In this document: in pieces, positions 46,450 through 56,242 of the stretch
Position numbering within the stretch: the stretch's first letter is position 1
Layout: each line of letters starts with the position of its first letter
NCBI RefSeq assembly: GCF_000341735.1
Contig: NZ_KB455575.1
Location: 3,418,904-3,482,903, forward strand
From: Methylotuvimicrobium buryatense 5G
Lineage (GTDB): Bacteria; Pseudomonadota; Gammaproteobacteria; Methylococcales; Methylomonadaceae
DNA: 64,000 nucleotides
Reading direction: 5' to 3'
Program-made: the position numbers and the translations under genes
Notes under the pieces: model-generated
Seen by the model: only the letters and a program-made list of their open reading frames with translations
What the model was told of the DNA's origin: nothing
The model's database searches: none

Positions 46450-46709
46450 TTCTTATCTATCAGCCCCTTTGATGTTAGGTGGTCAATGACTTGTCCAATG
46501 TAGATCTTTTTAACAATGTTGCCTGGATGTGGCTTGTGAAGATTGATCACCGCTTCTAATTCTTTGTTAAAAAACTTTCGTCTTGACCCATCGTTTTTTA
46601 GTTCTTTATAGCCAAATCCTTCTAGAACCTTTTTTAACTCATCCCATGTGATGTCGGAAGGAGTTGGTTGTGTGGTCAATCTTTCTAGCGCTTTCTGCTG
46701 CTTCGACAT
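46446..46709 (-). CDS. hicA: HicA-type mRNA interferase toxin
   Basis: 87 residues with a double-stranded-RNA-binding-like fold: LKKVLEGFGYKELKNDGSRR, then KFF and HKPHPGNIVKKIYIGQVIDH. In many HicA proteins a His follows GS in the first motif; here it reads GSRRKF, a variant also known in longer HicA forms. The toxin looks full length. It lies directly upstream of hicB and would cleave mRNA when HicB is lost. Confidence 0.85.
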   Translation of the reverse strand: MSKQQKALERLTTQPTPSDITWDELKKVLEGFGYKELKNDGSRRKFFNKELEAVINLHKPHPGNIVKKIYIGQVIDHLTSKGLIDKK

Positions 46710-47012
46710 AACTTTAGACTAGAAAGTTCTTTTTGTAACTAAAAAACGGTTACACATTATCATTTGTAATGTTCTTATCGTCAATTTCACATTCAAAACT
46801 TAAAGATCATCACTAGTGTATGATGGCAAGAGTCTTTTATACCTCTTCGCCCAGGTTGAAGTACGGTCAGCGGCTTTTTGCAGAAATCCATGTCCTAAGG
46901 CATTGGTTTGCGTGAGCTCAAGGCAGCGGCATACTGACGCCCCGCAACGGATAAAGCTTTATTCAATGGTTTATGCGCCAAGTGAACCGACTTTACCGCA
47001 CTCTCCTTGATA

Positions 47013-47241
47013 TATACCTTTCGCACTTCAAATTTCGGCAGTGCCGGAGGAGGCCTCGGGGTGTTCGGTAAAGGCTTTGCCAGCATGGAGCTGGCATAGA
47101 GCCTACATGGACGTATTTACCCAGCACCTAAATAAGCCATGATTTTGAATCATTGCCAAAGACCTATGGAATTTAGGTGCTGGGTTTACGGCGTCCTTTG
47201 ACGGGCACCCCGAGGCCGAATTTTCATCTACGATGAGTATA
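47013..47241 (+). repeat. Family-1 repeat, copy D (interrupted)
   Basis: Left arm TATACCTTTCGCACTTCAAA and right arm GAATTTTCATCTACGATGAG then TATA, with the CGGGGTGTTCGG / GGCACCCCG pair and the CCAGCATGGAGCTGG palindrome. The core is split after GGACGTATTTA by a 65-bp insertion and resumes as TTTACGGCGTCCTTTGACG. Confidence 0.85.
47120..47184. mobile_element. 65-bp nested inverted-repeat insertion
   Basis: Perfect 14-bp terminal inverted repeats CCCAGCACCTAAAT / ATTTAGGTGCTGGG enclose 37 bases. TTTA flanks both sides (47116-47119 and 47185-47188). Removing the insert plus one TTTA restores exactly the uninterrupted core seen in other copies. Confidence 0.85.
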
Positions 47242-47279
47242 ATTATGCTCCAGCCCTTTCTTATTTGCTATTAAAGCGC

Positions 47280-47312
47280 GTAGCCCGTATGCAGCGTAGC
47301 GGAATACGGGAA
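47280..47312. repeat. Hairpin repeat (CCCGTAT...ATACGGG)
   Basis: GTAGCCCGTATGCAGCGTAG then CGGAATACGGG forms a 7-bp stem. This GC-rich hairpin sequence is common in many proteobacterial genomes. 46710-47012, between it and hicA, shows no gene except possible hicA promoter DNA. Confidence 0.55.
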
Positions 47313-47356
47313 TGGCGTGGCTCCGAGCTCTAAATAAAGACTATCAATTGATACCA

Positions 47357-48145
<789 letters not shown>

Positions 48146-48165
48146 CTAAGTGATAAATAAAACGC

Positions 48166-49473
48166 TCATGCGGCTTGCGGCTCTTGTGTCAGATTTGATG
48201 ACAATTCACCTAATGGCTCAGGCAAATCCAACTGCTCGACATCGATCATGCCGGTCATCAGACGCGGCAGCAGGATGTCTCGGGCTTCTTTTAGGAGTTG
48301 GTTTTGAGATCGATATATTGAAATGGATTCATAAAGAGGTGATGAAAATTCATCATATTTTATTAGTAGATCTTTTGTTGGGACTACTATCTTAACGATT
48401 TCTGCCAAATCAGTTCTGGATAACTCTTGTTGATTCGTTGCCCCTTTGCCAAGATTTGCGATAAAAGAATCAATATGTTCTAAAGCCCTTCCTAAATACA
48501 ATGCTGATATAGTAAAGCTAGCCCTAACAATAGTGACATGAGTGTCTACAGTAGAAGGGCTTGGTGATTCGAATACTTGAGCAACTCTACCTAATGTTCC
48601 TGTTCCTGTAGAGTTAATTAGAATATCAAATTTTTTTATTAATTTTTCATCAGGTATTTTTCTTTCTTTTGAAGTGAATCTTGCTTCGTCAAAATTAACA
48701 AAATGCTCCCTAATACATTTTTGATTTATTACATACGACCCATCGCTTTCAACGTAATCAGGAGATATTCCTCTATTTATGTATGATGCCAAATTACCAA
48801 GTTTTCCCCGAGACCATCCTACCGGCAATTCAGTTTCCGAATCCATCGGCGTGGTTTCGTGGCCGGGGAATTTCATGCGTACAAACCATTCTTCATAGGT
48901 GATTTGCGCCATTTCTTCCAGTAGCTTGATGCGTTTTAAGTTGTTTTCAATCAGGTCGTCATAGGCGGACAGAATGGCAGCGATTTTTTGTTGTATTGTT
49001 AGCGGAGGATAGCGAATTTTAACGTTTCTTAAATCACTACCTCTGATTCCTTTTACGGTTACACCGGAACTTAAAGCAGTAATTGATGGCTTACCAACCG
49101 GAGAAGAAAAATAGTAATAATAAAAAAGAGGGTACGCTTTTTCTAAATTTAGTCGGACTCGAATGATTGAAGATTCGAAGGTCAACTCCCCTGTTAGTCC
49201 TTTAATAAGAGATATTTTTCCAGATCCTTCCTCTACAATTGATCTTCTAGCAAATAACAAATCACCATTTTTTAAAAGAAACCTTTCTTTTTCATCGTTG
49301 GAAAGCTCTATTTTTCTCATTTTTTGATTGCCAATGAATTCATATCCAAAGAGCTCTTTCATATTGACAATCTGCATTCCACTGCCTTGGAATTCAGCGG
49401 CTTTATAAACCCCATTTCTGACAGGTTCAGCAAAAACTTCCCCAAAGTTAACAAAACTCCAATTGTTACTCAC
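48166..49473 (-). CDS. hsdS: Type I restriction enzyme, specificity subunit
   Basis: 435 residues with two target-recognition domains, each followed by a helical spacer. The first ends with LTIQQKIAAILSAYDDLIEN, NLKRIKLLEEMAQITYEEWF; the second with the SISIYRSQNQLLKEARDILL, PRLMTG pattern typical of HsdS C-termini. The variable domains are AT-rich compared with the spacers, as often seen when recognition domains are exchanged. The start overlaps the hsdM stop (ATGA). It sets the DNA sequence recognised by both HsdM and HsdR. Confidence 0.95.
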   Translation of the reverse strand: MSNNWSFVNFGEVFAEPVRNGVYKAAEFQGSGMQIVNMKELFGYEFIGNQKMRKIELSNDEKERFLLKNGDLLFARRSIVEEGSGKISLIKGLTGELTFESSIIRVRLNLEKAYPLFYYYYFSSPVGKPSITALSSGVTVKGIRGSDLRNVKIRYPPLTIQQKIAAILSAYDDLIENNLKRIKLLEEMAQITYEEWFVRMKFPGHETTPMDSETELPVGWSRGKLGNLASYINRGISPDYVESDGSYVINQKCIREHFVNFDEARFTSKERKIPDEKLIKKFDILINSTGTGTLGRVAQVFESPSPSTVDTHVTIVRASFTISALYLGRALEHIDSFIANLGKGATNQQELSRTDLAEIVKIVVPTKDLLIKYDEFSSPLYESISIYRSQNQLLKEARDILLPRLMTGMIDVEQLDLPEPLGELSSNLTQEPQAA

Positions 49474-51461
49474 AATCCTAACCTCAGAATCTGCTCCATC
49501 ATTGCATTTGTGTTTTCATTGAGGGCGAATAACTCAGCATTAATTTCTGTCATACGCTTTTGATAATCAAAATCCTCGTCCACTTCGATGCTATACCCTA
49601 CATACCGCCCCGGCGTCAGGCTGTAGTCGTTTTCCGCCACTTCGGCCAAATCGACGATCTTGCATAAGCCTTCGATATCGGCGTAACGGTCGTCGGGAAA
49701 GTATTGGGTCAAATGATGCCAGTCTTTCAAGGCTTGCTTGTAATCGTGCAACGGTTCGCCGACCTGGCTTTTGCAATACCGGTTTTGATAGGCGTTGATC
49801 GCGGCGTTCAATTCGCGCAGCAGTTTGCCTTGCTCATCCAATCGTTTTTTGCCGGTGCTGTCTTTTTTATCCAGCGCTTTTTTGTCCGTATCCAGTTGGG
49901 TTTTGTAGCTTTCCAGCAAAGCCGCCAGCCGTGGCACAGGATTTTCAAAGGTTTGCAATAGGGCATGGCAAGCGGCGTAATCGGCATCCTTAGCCAGGAT
50001 GACGCATTGCGCCAATTCAAGTTGTGCGGCCTTAAAGTTCAACGCAGTGTTGTTAAACATAATGCCGGCACACTGTTGCCGTAACTCGTTGACGGCCTCT
50101 ATCAAATCAGCGGCTTGTTCAATCGCCTGGGCTTGCAATTGCATGACTGCGTTACTTATTGCATCTGAATCGCCGCGATAGGCGTTCATGATCGCGGCAA
50201 AGGTCAGCAATTGCCCGGGCGAATAATCGTTGATCGTAGTCGTGACTTTGCGGAAGGTGTTGCGCGCATCGATCATCAGGATTTTGTCGCGGTTTTTTTC
50301 GCGTTTGCCGCGATCCAGAAACCAGACATGACAAGGCAGCGAGCGGGTGTAAAAGAAATTATTGCCCACCGAAACGATGCAATCCACCGCGCCGGTTGTT
50401 ATCAGTTTTTGGCGGATGGCTTTTTCGGTGTTGCCGGCGTCGGTGGCCGAACTGGCCATGACGAAACCGGCGCGGCCCGTGGCGTTTAGATAGTGGTAAA
50501 AATACTGTATCCACAGATAGTTGCCGTTGTCGGCCTTTGGGATGCCGACCTCTTTAAACAGGCGAGGGTCGGTCTTGACGTAGTCCTTGTCTTTGTCGAC
50601 CTTGTTGACGTTGAACGGCGGATTGGCCATCACGAAGTCGCATTGGCCGATCAGGTCGTGCGGGTCGGAGTAAAAGCTGTTGCTTTCGATGACCTTGCCT
50701 TCGATGCCGTGGATCGCCAAGTTCATTTTCGCCAATTTGGCATTGTTGGACTTTAACTCGGTGCCGTAGCATTTGATGGTTTCATTGACGCTTTTGCCGC
50801 CGTGCTCTTCGATAAAGTGGCCGGTTTGCACGAACATGCCGCCGGAACCGCAGGCCGGATCGTGAATGATGCCGTGGTCGGGTTGAATCAGGTTGACGAT
50901 CAATTGCACCAACGACGGCGGGGTAAAGAATTCGCCGCCTTCCTGCGCGCCGGCCCCGCTCATCGAGAACTTCATCAAAAAATATTCGTAAATACGGCCG
51001 AATACGTCCCCGCTAAGGTTTTTGACCGAATCCTTGTTAAATACCCGAATGAGTTCGCGCAGTAAATCGGGGTCCAGCTCCTGATAATTTTTCGGCAAAA
51101 TGCCGGCCAGATCGGGGTATTCCTCCTCGATCAGCCGCATCGCGGTATTCAAGGCTTCGCAAATGCCGACGCCTTCGGGCAGATTGGCGAGATAGTCGTA
51201 TTGCGATTGCTCGGGAACCAGCATGGCTCCCGCCGCCAAGAAGTGTTCTTTAGTCGGTTTTAGTTTGCCGCGCGGCGTTTCAGGCATGGCGACTTCAATG
51301 GCAACCTTGGCTTGCTCGTAGCGGTTTTGCGCATAGCGCAGCAAGATCAGCCCTAGCACAGGGTCTTTGTATTCCGCCGCTGTCAGTTTGGAATTGGCCC
51401 GCAGATTATCGGCACTGGCCCAGAGTTCGGTTTCGAGTTGTTTAATTTGTTGCTGATTCAT
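49470..51461 (-). CDS. hsdM: Type I restriction enzyme, N6-adenine methyltransferase subunit
   Basis: 663 residues. The N-terminal HsdM_N helical domain (LWASADNLRANSKLTAAEYK) precedes the Rossmann methylase with the AdoMet site DPACGSGGMFVQ and the catalytic NPPFN. A long helical/coiled C-terminal part (KALDKKDSTGKKRLDEQGKL) follows, and the YSLTPGRYVG motif near the end is characteristic. Methylates adenine in the HsdS target. First gene of hsdM-hsdS; hsdR is downstream beyond the toxin-antitoxin insert. Confidence 0.95.
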   Translation of the reverse strand: MNQQQIKQLETELWASADNLRANSKLTAAEYKDPVLGLILLRYAQNRYEQAKVAIEVAMPETPRGKLKPTKEHFLAAGAMLVPEQSQYDYLANLPEGVGICEALNTAMRLIEEEYPDLAGILPKNYQELDPDLLRELIRVFNKDSVKNLSGDVFGRIYEYFLMKFSMSGAGAQEGGEFFTPPSLVQLIVNLIQPDHGIIHDPACGSGGMFVQTGHFIEEHGGKSVNETIKCYGTELKSNNAKLAKMNLAIHGIEGKVIESNSFYSDPHDLIGQCDFVMANPPFNVNKVDKDKDYVKTDPRLFKEVGIPKADNGNYLWIQYFYHYLNATGRAGFVMASSATDAGNTEKAIRQKLITTGAVDCIVSVGNNFFYTRSLPCHVWFLDRGKREKNRDKILMIDARNTFRKVTTTINDYSPGQLLTFAAIMNAYRGDSDAISNAVMQLQAQAIEQAADLIEAVNELRQQCAGIMFNNTALNFKAAQLELAQCVILAKDADYAACHALLQTFENPVPRLAALLESYKTQLDTDKKALDKKDSTGKKRLDEQGKLLRELNAAINAYQNRYCKSQVGEPLHDYKQALKDWHHLTQYFPDDRYADIEGLCKIVDLAEVAENDYSLTPGRYVGYSIEVDEDFDYQKRMTEINAELFALNENTNAMMEQILRLGL

Positions 51462-51776
51462 CGAGTTGTCGGCGAGCTTCCGTTATTTTTTGGCGTCGGG
51501 AATGCGGCATGAGCCGCTGGACCCTCGGTCGGGGCCTATTTAATACGAATTATCCTATCATGGACGTTTCGATTTGTTTAATCCCAGCCGGCATCCCGGC
51601 AATTCCCAGTTTAGGGATCACAGGTACGAGGGCGCACAAAAAAGCAAAAGATAGTGATAATAGAGAACAACGGGCTCCTTTTAACGTTGCCATTTTCAAT
51701 AAGTTATTTAAATGCCAACTTAACTCAGTGACCTTAGGGTAAGGGGAGATTTTTTATAATAAATCCCCCCAACCCC
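51462..51776. other. Intergenic DNA between hsdM and the IS element
   Basis: It should carry the hsdM promoter near 51462-51560. The right part (51711-51776) includes AAATGCCAACTTAACTCAGT and a T/A-rich block leading to the IS target CCCCCAACCCC. No gene seen. Confidence 0.4.
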
Positions 51777-53358
51777 TAATGCCACTAAGTTAAGGTGGCA
51801 TTTAAATTGCATTTATAAAATAACAATAAACTTAATACAATAGCGTTGCTATTTGGTAAGATTGAGTTGGCATCAATATTCCTTAAAAACAGGAGAAGTG
51901 TCTGCGCAACTTATCCCACCCCCCAAGAACAACTCGAACGCTTTAAAAAGCAATTTTTACAACTCGACGCTCAAGGTATTGAGGATTTATTACCGACCGA
52001 GCCACTCCAGCGGCTTTTGAAAGACGCTGAAGAGGCTGTTCCGCACACGCTCCGGCAGCGGATTTGGACGCCGCTCGTGACTTTGCTGGCGCTCATTAAG
52101 CAGGCTTTGAAGCATGGCAGTTGCAGCGATGCCGTCAAATCAGTGCAAACCGAACAAATTAACTGCGGGCAAACGCGCTGTTCGGGCAATACCTCCGCGT
52201 ATTGCCAAGCCCGGCAAAAACTCCCGGAAAGTTTACCACGAGAGCTCATCCGCTATACCGGGGAACGACTAGAAGCGGCGAGTCGAACGCACTGGTCCTG
52301 GCGAGGCCATCCCGTTAAGCTGGTCGACGGTAGCACGCTGACCCTGGCAGATACCTGCGCCAACCAAGAGACTTACCCGCAAGAATCCAATCAACAGGCC
52401 GGCTTGGGCTTCCCGATTCTGCGTCTTGAAATCGTGGCCTCGCTCAATCACGGCGGTTTATTGGGCGCGGAAGTTGCACCCTACTGCGGCAAAGGAACGG
52501 GTGAGACGGCTTTACTCAGACGCCTGATGGCAACGACAGTACAGCCCCATGATATCTGTCTAATGGACCAGTATTACGATAATTTCTGGACGATAGCTCA
52601 GTTCCGTGAACGCGATGCCGAGCTATTATGCCCGATGCGTAGCCATCGCAAAATCGATTGGTCGCAAGGCGTATGCTTGCGCGGTGACTCTACTGACCGT
52701 CTATTTGAGCTCAAGAAGCCTAAGCGCCCGGAATGGATGACGCCTGAAACGTATGAGGCCCTGGCGGATCACATCACGGTGCGGTTTTTTCGGATCTTTG
52801 GGCAAACCTACATGACCACATTAGTGGATGCCAAGCACTATCGGAAAAACGCACTACGGAAATTGTATCGGCACCGCTGGCAAATTGAAATCGATCTCCT
52901 TTTTATCAAAAAGGTCATGCAGATGGAGCCGTTACGCTGTAAGACACCTGCCATGGCACGAAAAGAGCTCACCGTATGTCTGCTGGCTTACAATCTGATT
53001 CGCTTGCTCATGCTGCAAGCTGGCATACGCCATCATGTTTGGCCGTGCCGAATTAGTTTTACAGAAGCCTTGGGAAGCTACAAAGAATTCGCTTCGAGTC
53101 TCGCGCAAACGACTGGTGAAACCCTGTTGAATTGGATTAACAACGTCTTGGAGATCGTGGCATCCAAAACGATCGGCGAACGTGAAGCGAGAATTGAGCC
53201 GAGAGCTGTGAAACGACGACCGACAAACCCGTTTCCTTATTTATCCGCGCCGCGCGCTCAGGTTAAAGAACAGCTATTAGCAAAACGCAAGGGAGATCAA
53301 ATTATGAGATGCGCTAATGTTTAGGCAATTTTAATGCCTAATTAACTTAGTGGCATTA
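51777..53358 (+). mobile_element. IS4-family insertion sequence, intact
   Basis: About 1582 bp. Terminal inverted repeats TAATGCCACTAAGTTAA at the left and TTAACTTAGTGGCATTA at the right, continuing imperfectly (GGCATT..AAATTGC). Eleven-base direct repeats CCCCCAACCCC flank both ends (51766-51776 and 53359-53369), matching the target duplication length usual for IS4. It holds one transposase gene. Confidence 0.85.
51846..53324 (+). CDS. IS4-family transposase
   Basis: A DDE transposase of up to 492 residues. Catalytic Asp residues are in LVDGSTLTLAD and LMDQYYDNFW. The IS4 signature Y-(2)-R-(3)-E-(6)-K reads YRHRWQIEIDLLFIK. A conserved N-terminal region begins near YPTPQEQLERFKKQFLQLD, so translation may start a little later than the first possible codon at 51846. 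No internal stop or frameshift, so the element could be active. Confidence 0.92.
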   Translation: MLFGKIELASIFLKNRRSVCATYPTPQEQLERFKKQFLQLDAQGIEDLLPTEPLQRLLKDAEEAVPHTLRQRIWTPLVTLLALIKQALKHGSCSDAVKSVQTEQINCGQTRCSGNTSAYCQARQKLPESLPRELIRYTGERLEAASRTHWSWRGHPVKLVDGSTLTLADTCANQETYPQESNQQAGLGFPILRLEIVASLNHGGLLGAEVAPYCGKGTGETALLRRLMATTVQPHDICLMDQYYDNFWTIAQFRERDAELLCPMRSHRKIDWSQGVCLRGDSTDRLFELKKPKRPEWMTPETYEALADHITVRFFRIFGQTYMTTLVDAKHYRKNALRKLYRHRWQIEIDLLFIKKVMQMEPLRCKTPAMARKELTVCLLAYNLIRLLMLQAGIRHHVWPCRISFTEALGSYKEFASSLAQTTGETLLNWINNVLEIVASKTIGEREARIEPRAVKRRPTNPFPYLSAPRAQVKEQLLAKRKGDQIMRCANV

Positions 53359-53475
53359 CCCCCAACCCCTATTTTTTAAAGGGAGAGGCCAACAATTACG
53401 CCTGAATTGCTGTTTTTTGTCAAAGGGGTCTGATATATACCTCTGATCTGATAGGCTGTATAAGAAGTAAACTAT

Positions 53476-55239
53476 TTATTTAAAAAATTCTTTTAAACGA
53501 ACAGTAATCAATTCTTCTCTATGCTTAATAAATGCGGGAAAGTTTTCGAGCCTGTATAGCGAAAGATTTGTCGGCAGTAAGTGCCGAGTAAAAAAGCTAT
53601 CCTCTCTTGTCTGAATCCATACATTAAAGTCCATTTGTGATTTTTCGATAAATTCGTCTCGCGAAAGCAATACCAAATTTGGCATACGGTCAGAAGAAGC
53701 TATATAAGTTTCTATTAAATTTCCTGATACACCAGCGCTCACAAGTTTTTCTTCTTCAAAAAAACTTAGAGGGAAAAGATGGTCTTTTTGAAAACGAACA
53801 TTTAGCCAATCGTACTGATCATAAAGTAAAGACAGTGCAACAAATCCCAATTTTTTACTGTAATTGAGGCCTAGAAACTTTTCTATGGCAAGTGGATCGT
53901 ATTCCGCGGAACGACCACGCAAAGTCATTTGAGCAACTAATTGGTTGCCTGGAAAATAATACGATGAACTTATTTCCTCACGAATGACACGGCGTGCTAT
54001 TCCAATAGTCACACCAGCCTGTCCACCAAAAATTCCATTGAGCAGAGCATTTCCTAACCAGTGTCTGATTGATTCTAAATTTCTTGAATCATTCTTCATA
54101 TCATCTAAACGACCAAGTTCAATAAGTTTATGAAAATAATAGACAATGACCATAACAGCATTTAAGCTCGTTAAGTTATGTTTTGCTATTCCAAACAAAT
54201 TAACTGTTCTGAATGATACTTCTAGCGCTTCTTTTATGCTGGGCCAATTTGCCTCAATGATTGCAAGGTTGTCTTTAGTAAAATTTTGGATTTTAAACAA
54301 GAAATCAAGCTCTGAAAGCAATAATCCAGATCGCAAAACAAAATCACGATCAACATTATTTTCACTTTCCAATTCATTGTTCAAGTAAAGCACGAGATGA
54401 TTGATTTCATCCCTTGCGTTGAGTTCAGACCATTTCAACGTAACCATTGACATTAGTAAATCTGACTTGCTTAACTTTGTGCCGCCATCATTGGCTCGAA
54501 TGAAGATATCGAGAACTTTATCATAAGATTGGCTTTTTTCTGTGTAGTAGGAAATTGCTTGTTCATTCCATATTACGTGATAAAGCCTATCTAAATTGGC
54601 CCTGAATATTTTTTTTTGCTCTCTAGAAAGTGAGCCAGCTTCTTCAAGCAAGTTATCATGAAGATCGTCATATATGTCACGATCATGGCAGGTTAGAATG
54701 TCAGCGACCTTAAACCAATACTTGTTAGTTGCCGTATTACGAGGTGGGAGAGTTTCGTCATAAAACTTAAACCCATAACTTATGTCCTCAAAATAATCTT
54801 CTTCCTCGGCGTCCGGCTTGGAGTTTTTCAATAAATCTAGAAATAATGCTTGTTGAACCCATGCGTTAGGGTTATTTTTTCTCTGATTTTTTATTCTAAC
54901 TGTATAAGTCCCTTTTAAACCAATCATCAATGATGTTAGGCGTTGTTGTCCGTCAAGAACTAGGGTTATATCATCATCTTCGGATGCGTCTGTCTTTTCA
55001 TCGTGTATTTCCCCGAATTTAAAGTTTTTAACAAATTTATAAGTTTCCCAGCTTTGACGGTTCTCCGATTTGAGATCCCAAAATAGAAAAGAGCTGATTG
55101 GATAACCTTGCATCAACGAGTCGAATAAGCGAACAATCTGTTCTGTTTCCCAAACAAATGGCCTTTGTATAGCGGGTAGAAAATAAGATTTATTAAGCTT
55201 ACCGAGTGTGTCGGCTATTGTTGTTGATTTGTAAGACAC
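53476..55239 (-). CDS. DUF262-domain protein (GmrSD/ParB-like restriction family)
   Basis: 587 residues. The N-terminal DUF262 domain has LPAIQRPFVWETEQIVRLFD and, after an Asp/Glu-rich strand, LVLDGQQRLTSLMIGL, the DGQQR motif of this ParB/Srx-like nuclease or NTPase fold. The C-terminal part holds RFQKDHLFPLSFFEEEKL, resembling the DHxxP core of DUF1524-type HNH domains. GmrSD-type proteins cut modified phage DNA, so a defence role is likely but unproven. Base composition is clearly AT-richer than the housekeeping genes. It lies 24 nt after an HNH nuclease gene. Confidence 0.85.
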   Translation of the reverse strand: MSYKSTTIADTLGKLNKSYFLPAIQRPFVWETEQIVRLFDSLMQGYPISSFLFWDLKSENRQSWETYKFVKNFKFGEIHDEKTDASEDDDITLVLDGQQRLTSLMIGLKGTYTVRIKNQRKNNPNAWVQQALFLDLLKNSKPDAEEEDYFEDISYGFKFYDETLPPRNTATNKYWFKVADILTCHDRDIYDDLHDNLLEEAGSLSREQKKIFRANLDRLYHVIWNEQAISYYTEKSQSYDKVLDIFIRANDGGTKLSKSDLLMSMVTLKWSELNARDEINHLVLYLNNELESENNVDRDFVLRSGLLLSELDFLFKIQNFTKDNLAIIEANWPSIKEALEVSFRTVNLFGIAKHNLTSLNAVMVIVYYFHKLIELGRLDDMKNDSRNLESIRHWLGNALLNGIFGGQAGVTIGIARRVIREEISSSYYFPGNQLVAQMTLRGRSAEYDPLAIEKFLGLNYSKKLGFVALSLLYDQYDWLNVRFQKDHLFPLSFFEEEKLVSAGVSGNLIETYIASSDRMPNLVLLSRDEFIEKSQMDFNVWIQTREDSFFTRHLLPTNLSLYRLENFPAFIKHREELITVRLKEFFK

Positions 55240-55263
55240 TTTTTATCCTTTTTATATTAATAA

Positions 55264-55917
55264 TTAAATTCGGTTACCCTTTGATAAATTGCACCGCTCA
55301 CAAAGTAACTGAAGATTTCTGATCGTATTACTTCCGCCTCGTGAAAATGGAATGATATGGTCAAAACACAGCTTTTCTTTGGTACCACATTCAACACAAC
55401 GGCCTCCGTCTCTCTGCCACACCTCTCTTTGAACCGCTCTAGGAATAGCCTCTCTCCTGTTTTTTATCTCTTTGGGCGTTGGGAGTGCTGATCCGTCGAC
55501 TGGCATAGCGATTTGATCAGATAGTTCTTCCTCATTGATGTCCGACAATGGAAGTGAATCACGAAAAGCTTTAATAAAGTCTATCGTTTCTCTCAACTGT
55601 GTCTCTGTGCGAACAAACAATTTGATTACAGGCAACCCTCGGCTCAGTCCAGGCGATGCGTATGTATTACTATGTCGACCAGCTTCCCCTGGATATTCTA
55701 GGGCAATTTCTGGTACGGCTTGGCCTTCTGTTGGATAAGGTAACCAGATATAGACACCTTGCTCACTGTTTGGACCGTCAATCTGCATGACGGATCCAAG
55801 ATCGTGTCTGATATCCCATGCTAATACTTTGGCGGTGGTACGCGATGGAGTGCCAAACTCCGCAGAAAAAACATCAATTGCTCTGTTAATGAGTTTGTTC
55901 TGTACTTTCTCTTGCAT
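55264..55917 (-). CDS. HNH endonuclease
   Basis: 217 residues. The C-terminal 55 hold a full HNH domain: REVWQRDGGRCVECGTKEKL, CFDHIIPFSRGGSNTIRN, LQLLCERCNLSKGN, with two CxxC zinc pairs and the catalytic His. The N-terminal 160 residues are unrecognised and may bind DNA or a partner. It lies just upstream of the DUF262 gene and 14 nt after the 97-residue gene, in one transcription direction, suggesting a multi-gene nuclease system. Confidence 0.88.
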   Translation of the reverse strand: MQEKVQNKLINRAIDVFSAEFGTPSRTTAKVLAWDIRHDLGSVMQIDGPNSEQGVYIWLPYPTEGQAVPEIALEYPGEAGRHSNTYASPGLSRGLPVIKLFVRTETQLRETIDFIKAFRDSLPLSDINEEELSDQIAMPVDGSALPTPKEIKNRREAIPRAVQREVWQRDGGRCVECGTKEKLCFDHIIPFSRGGSNTIRNLQLLCERCNLSKGNRI

Positions 55918-55931
55918 ATTTTGCCCCGTGT

Positions 55932-56225
55932 TTATTGCCTATGCGTTTTAGTCCGCGGGCTACCAGTTAAATAACCCGTAGTCACAACTATCTGCTCATC
56001 CGCCTGGTGGCTTTTGATCATGTAAACGTCTTTCAATTTATCGAACTCTTTCAGCAACCTTTCCAATTGGTTTCGGGCTTTCTGAAAATTTTTCTCCTTG
56101 AAATAAATCAACTCTGTTCCGCCATGCTGGTGTTCGACCGCACCATGCTCAATCAATAAGTCCAGCACAAGCTTGGGAATACAGCGTTGTTGAATTCTAG
56201 TTTCTGCGTGCTTGGTTAAAATCAT
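55932..56225 (-). CDS. Small DUF4258-like protein
   Basis: 97 residues, starting MILTKHAETRIQQRCIPKLV and containing a strand-helix pattern with KVYMIKSH-like DVYMIKSHQADEQIVVTTGY. The KHAxxRxxxR opening is typical of DUF4258-type proteins, some of which are toxin-like; a role here is unknown. It sits between the HTH-type gene and the HNH nuclease in the same direction. Confidence 0.65.
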   Translation of the reverse strand: MILTKHAETRIQQRCIPKLVLDLLIEHGAVEHQHGGTELIYFKEKNFQKARNQLERLLKEFDKLKDVYMIKSHQADEQIVVTTGYLTGSPRTKTHRQ

Positions 56226-56242
56226 GATGGCTTACCTTTGAT

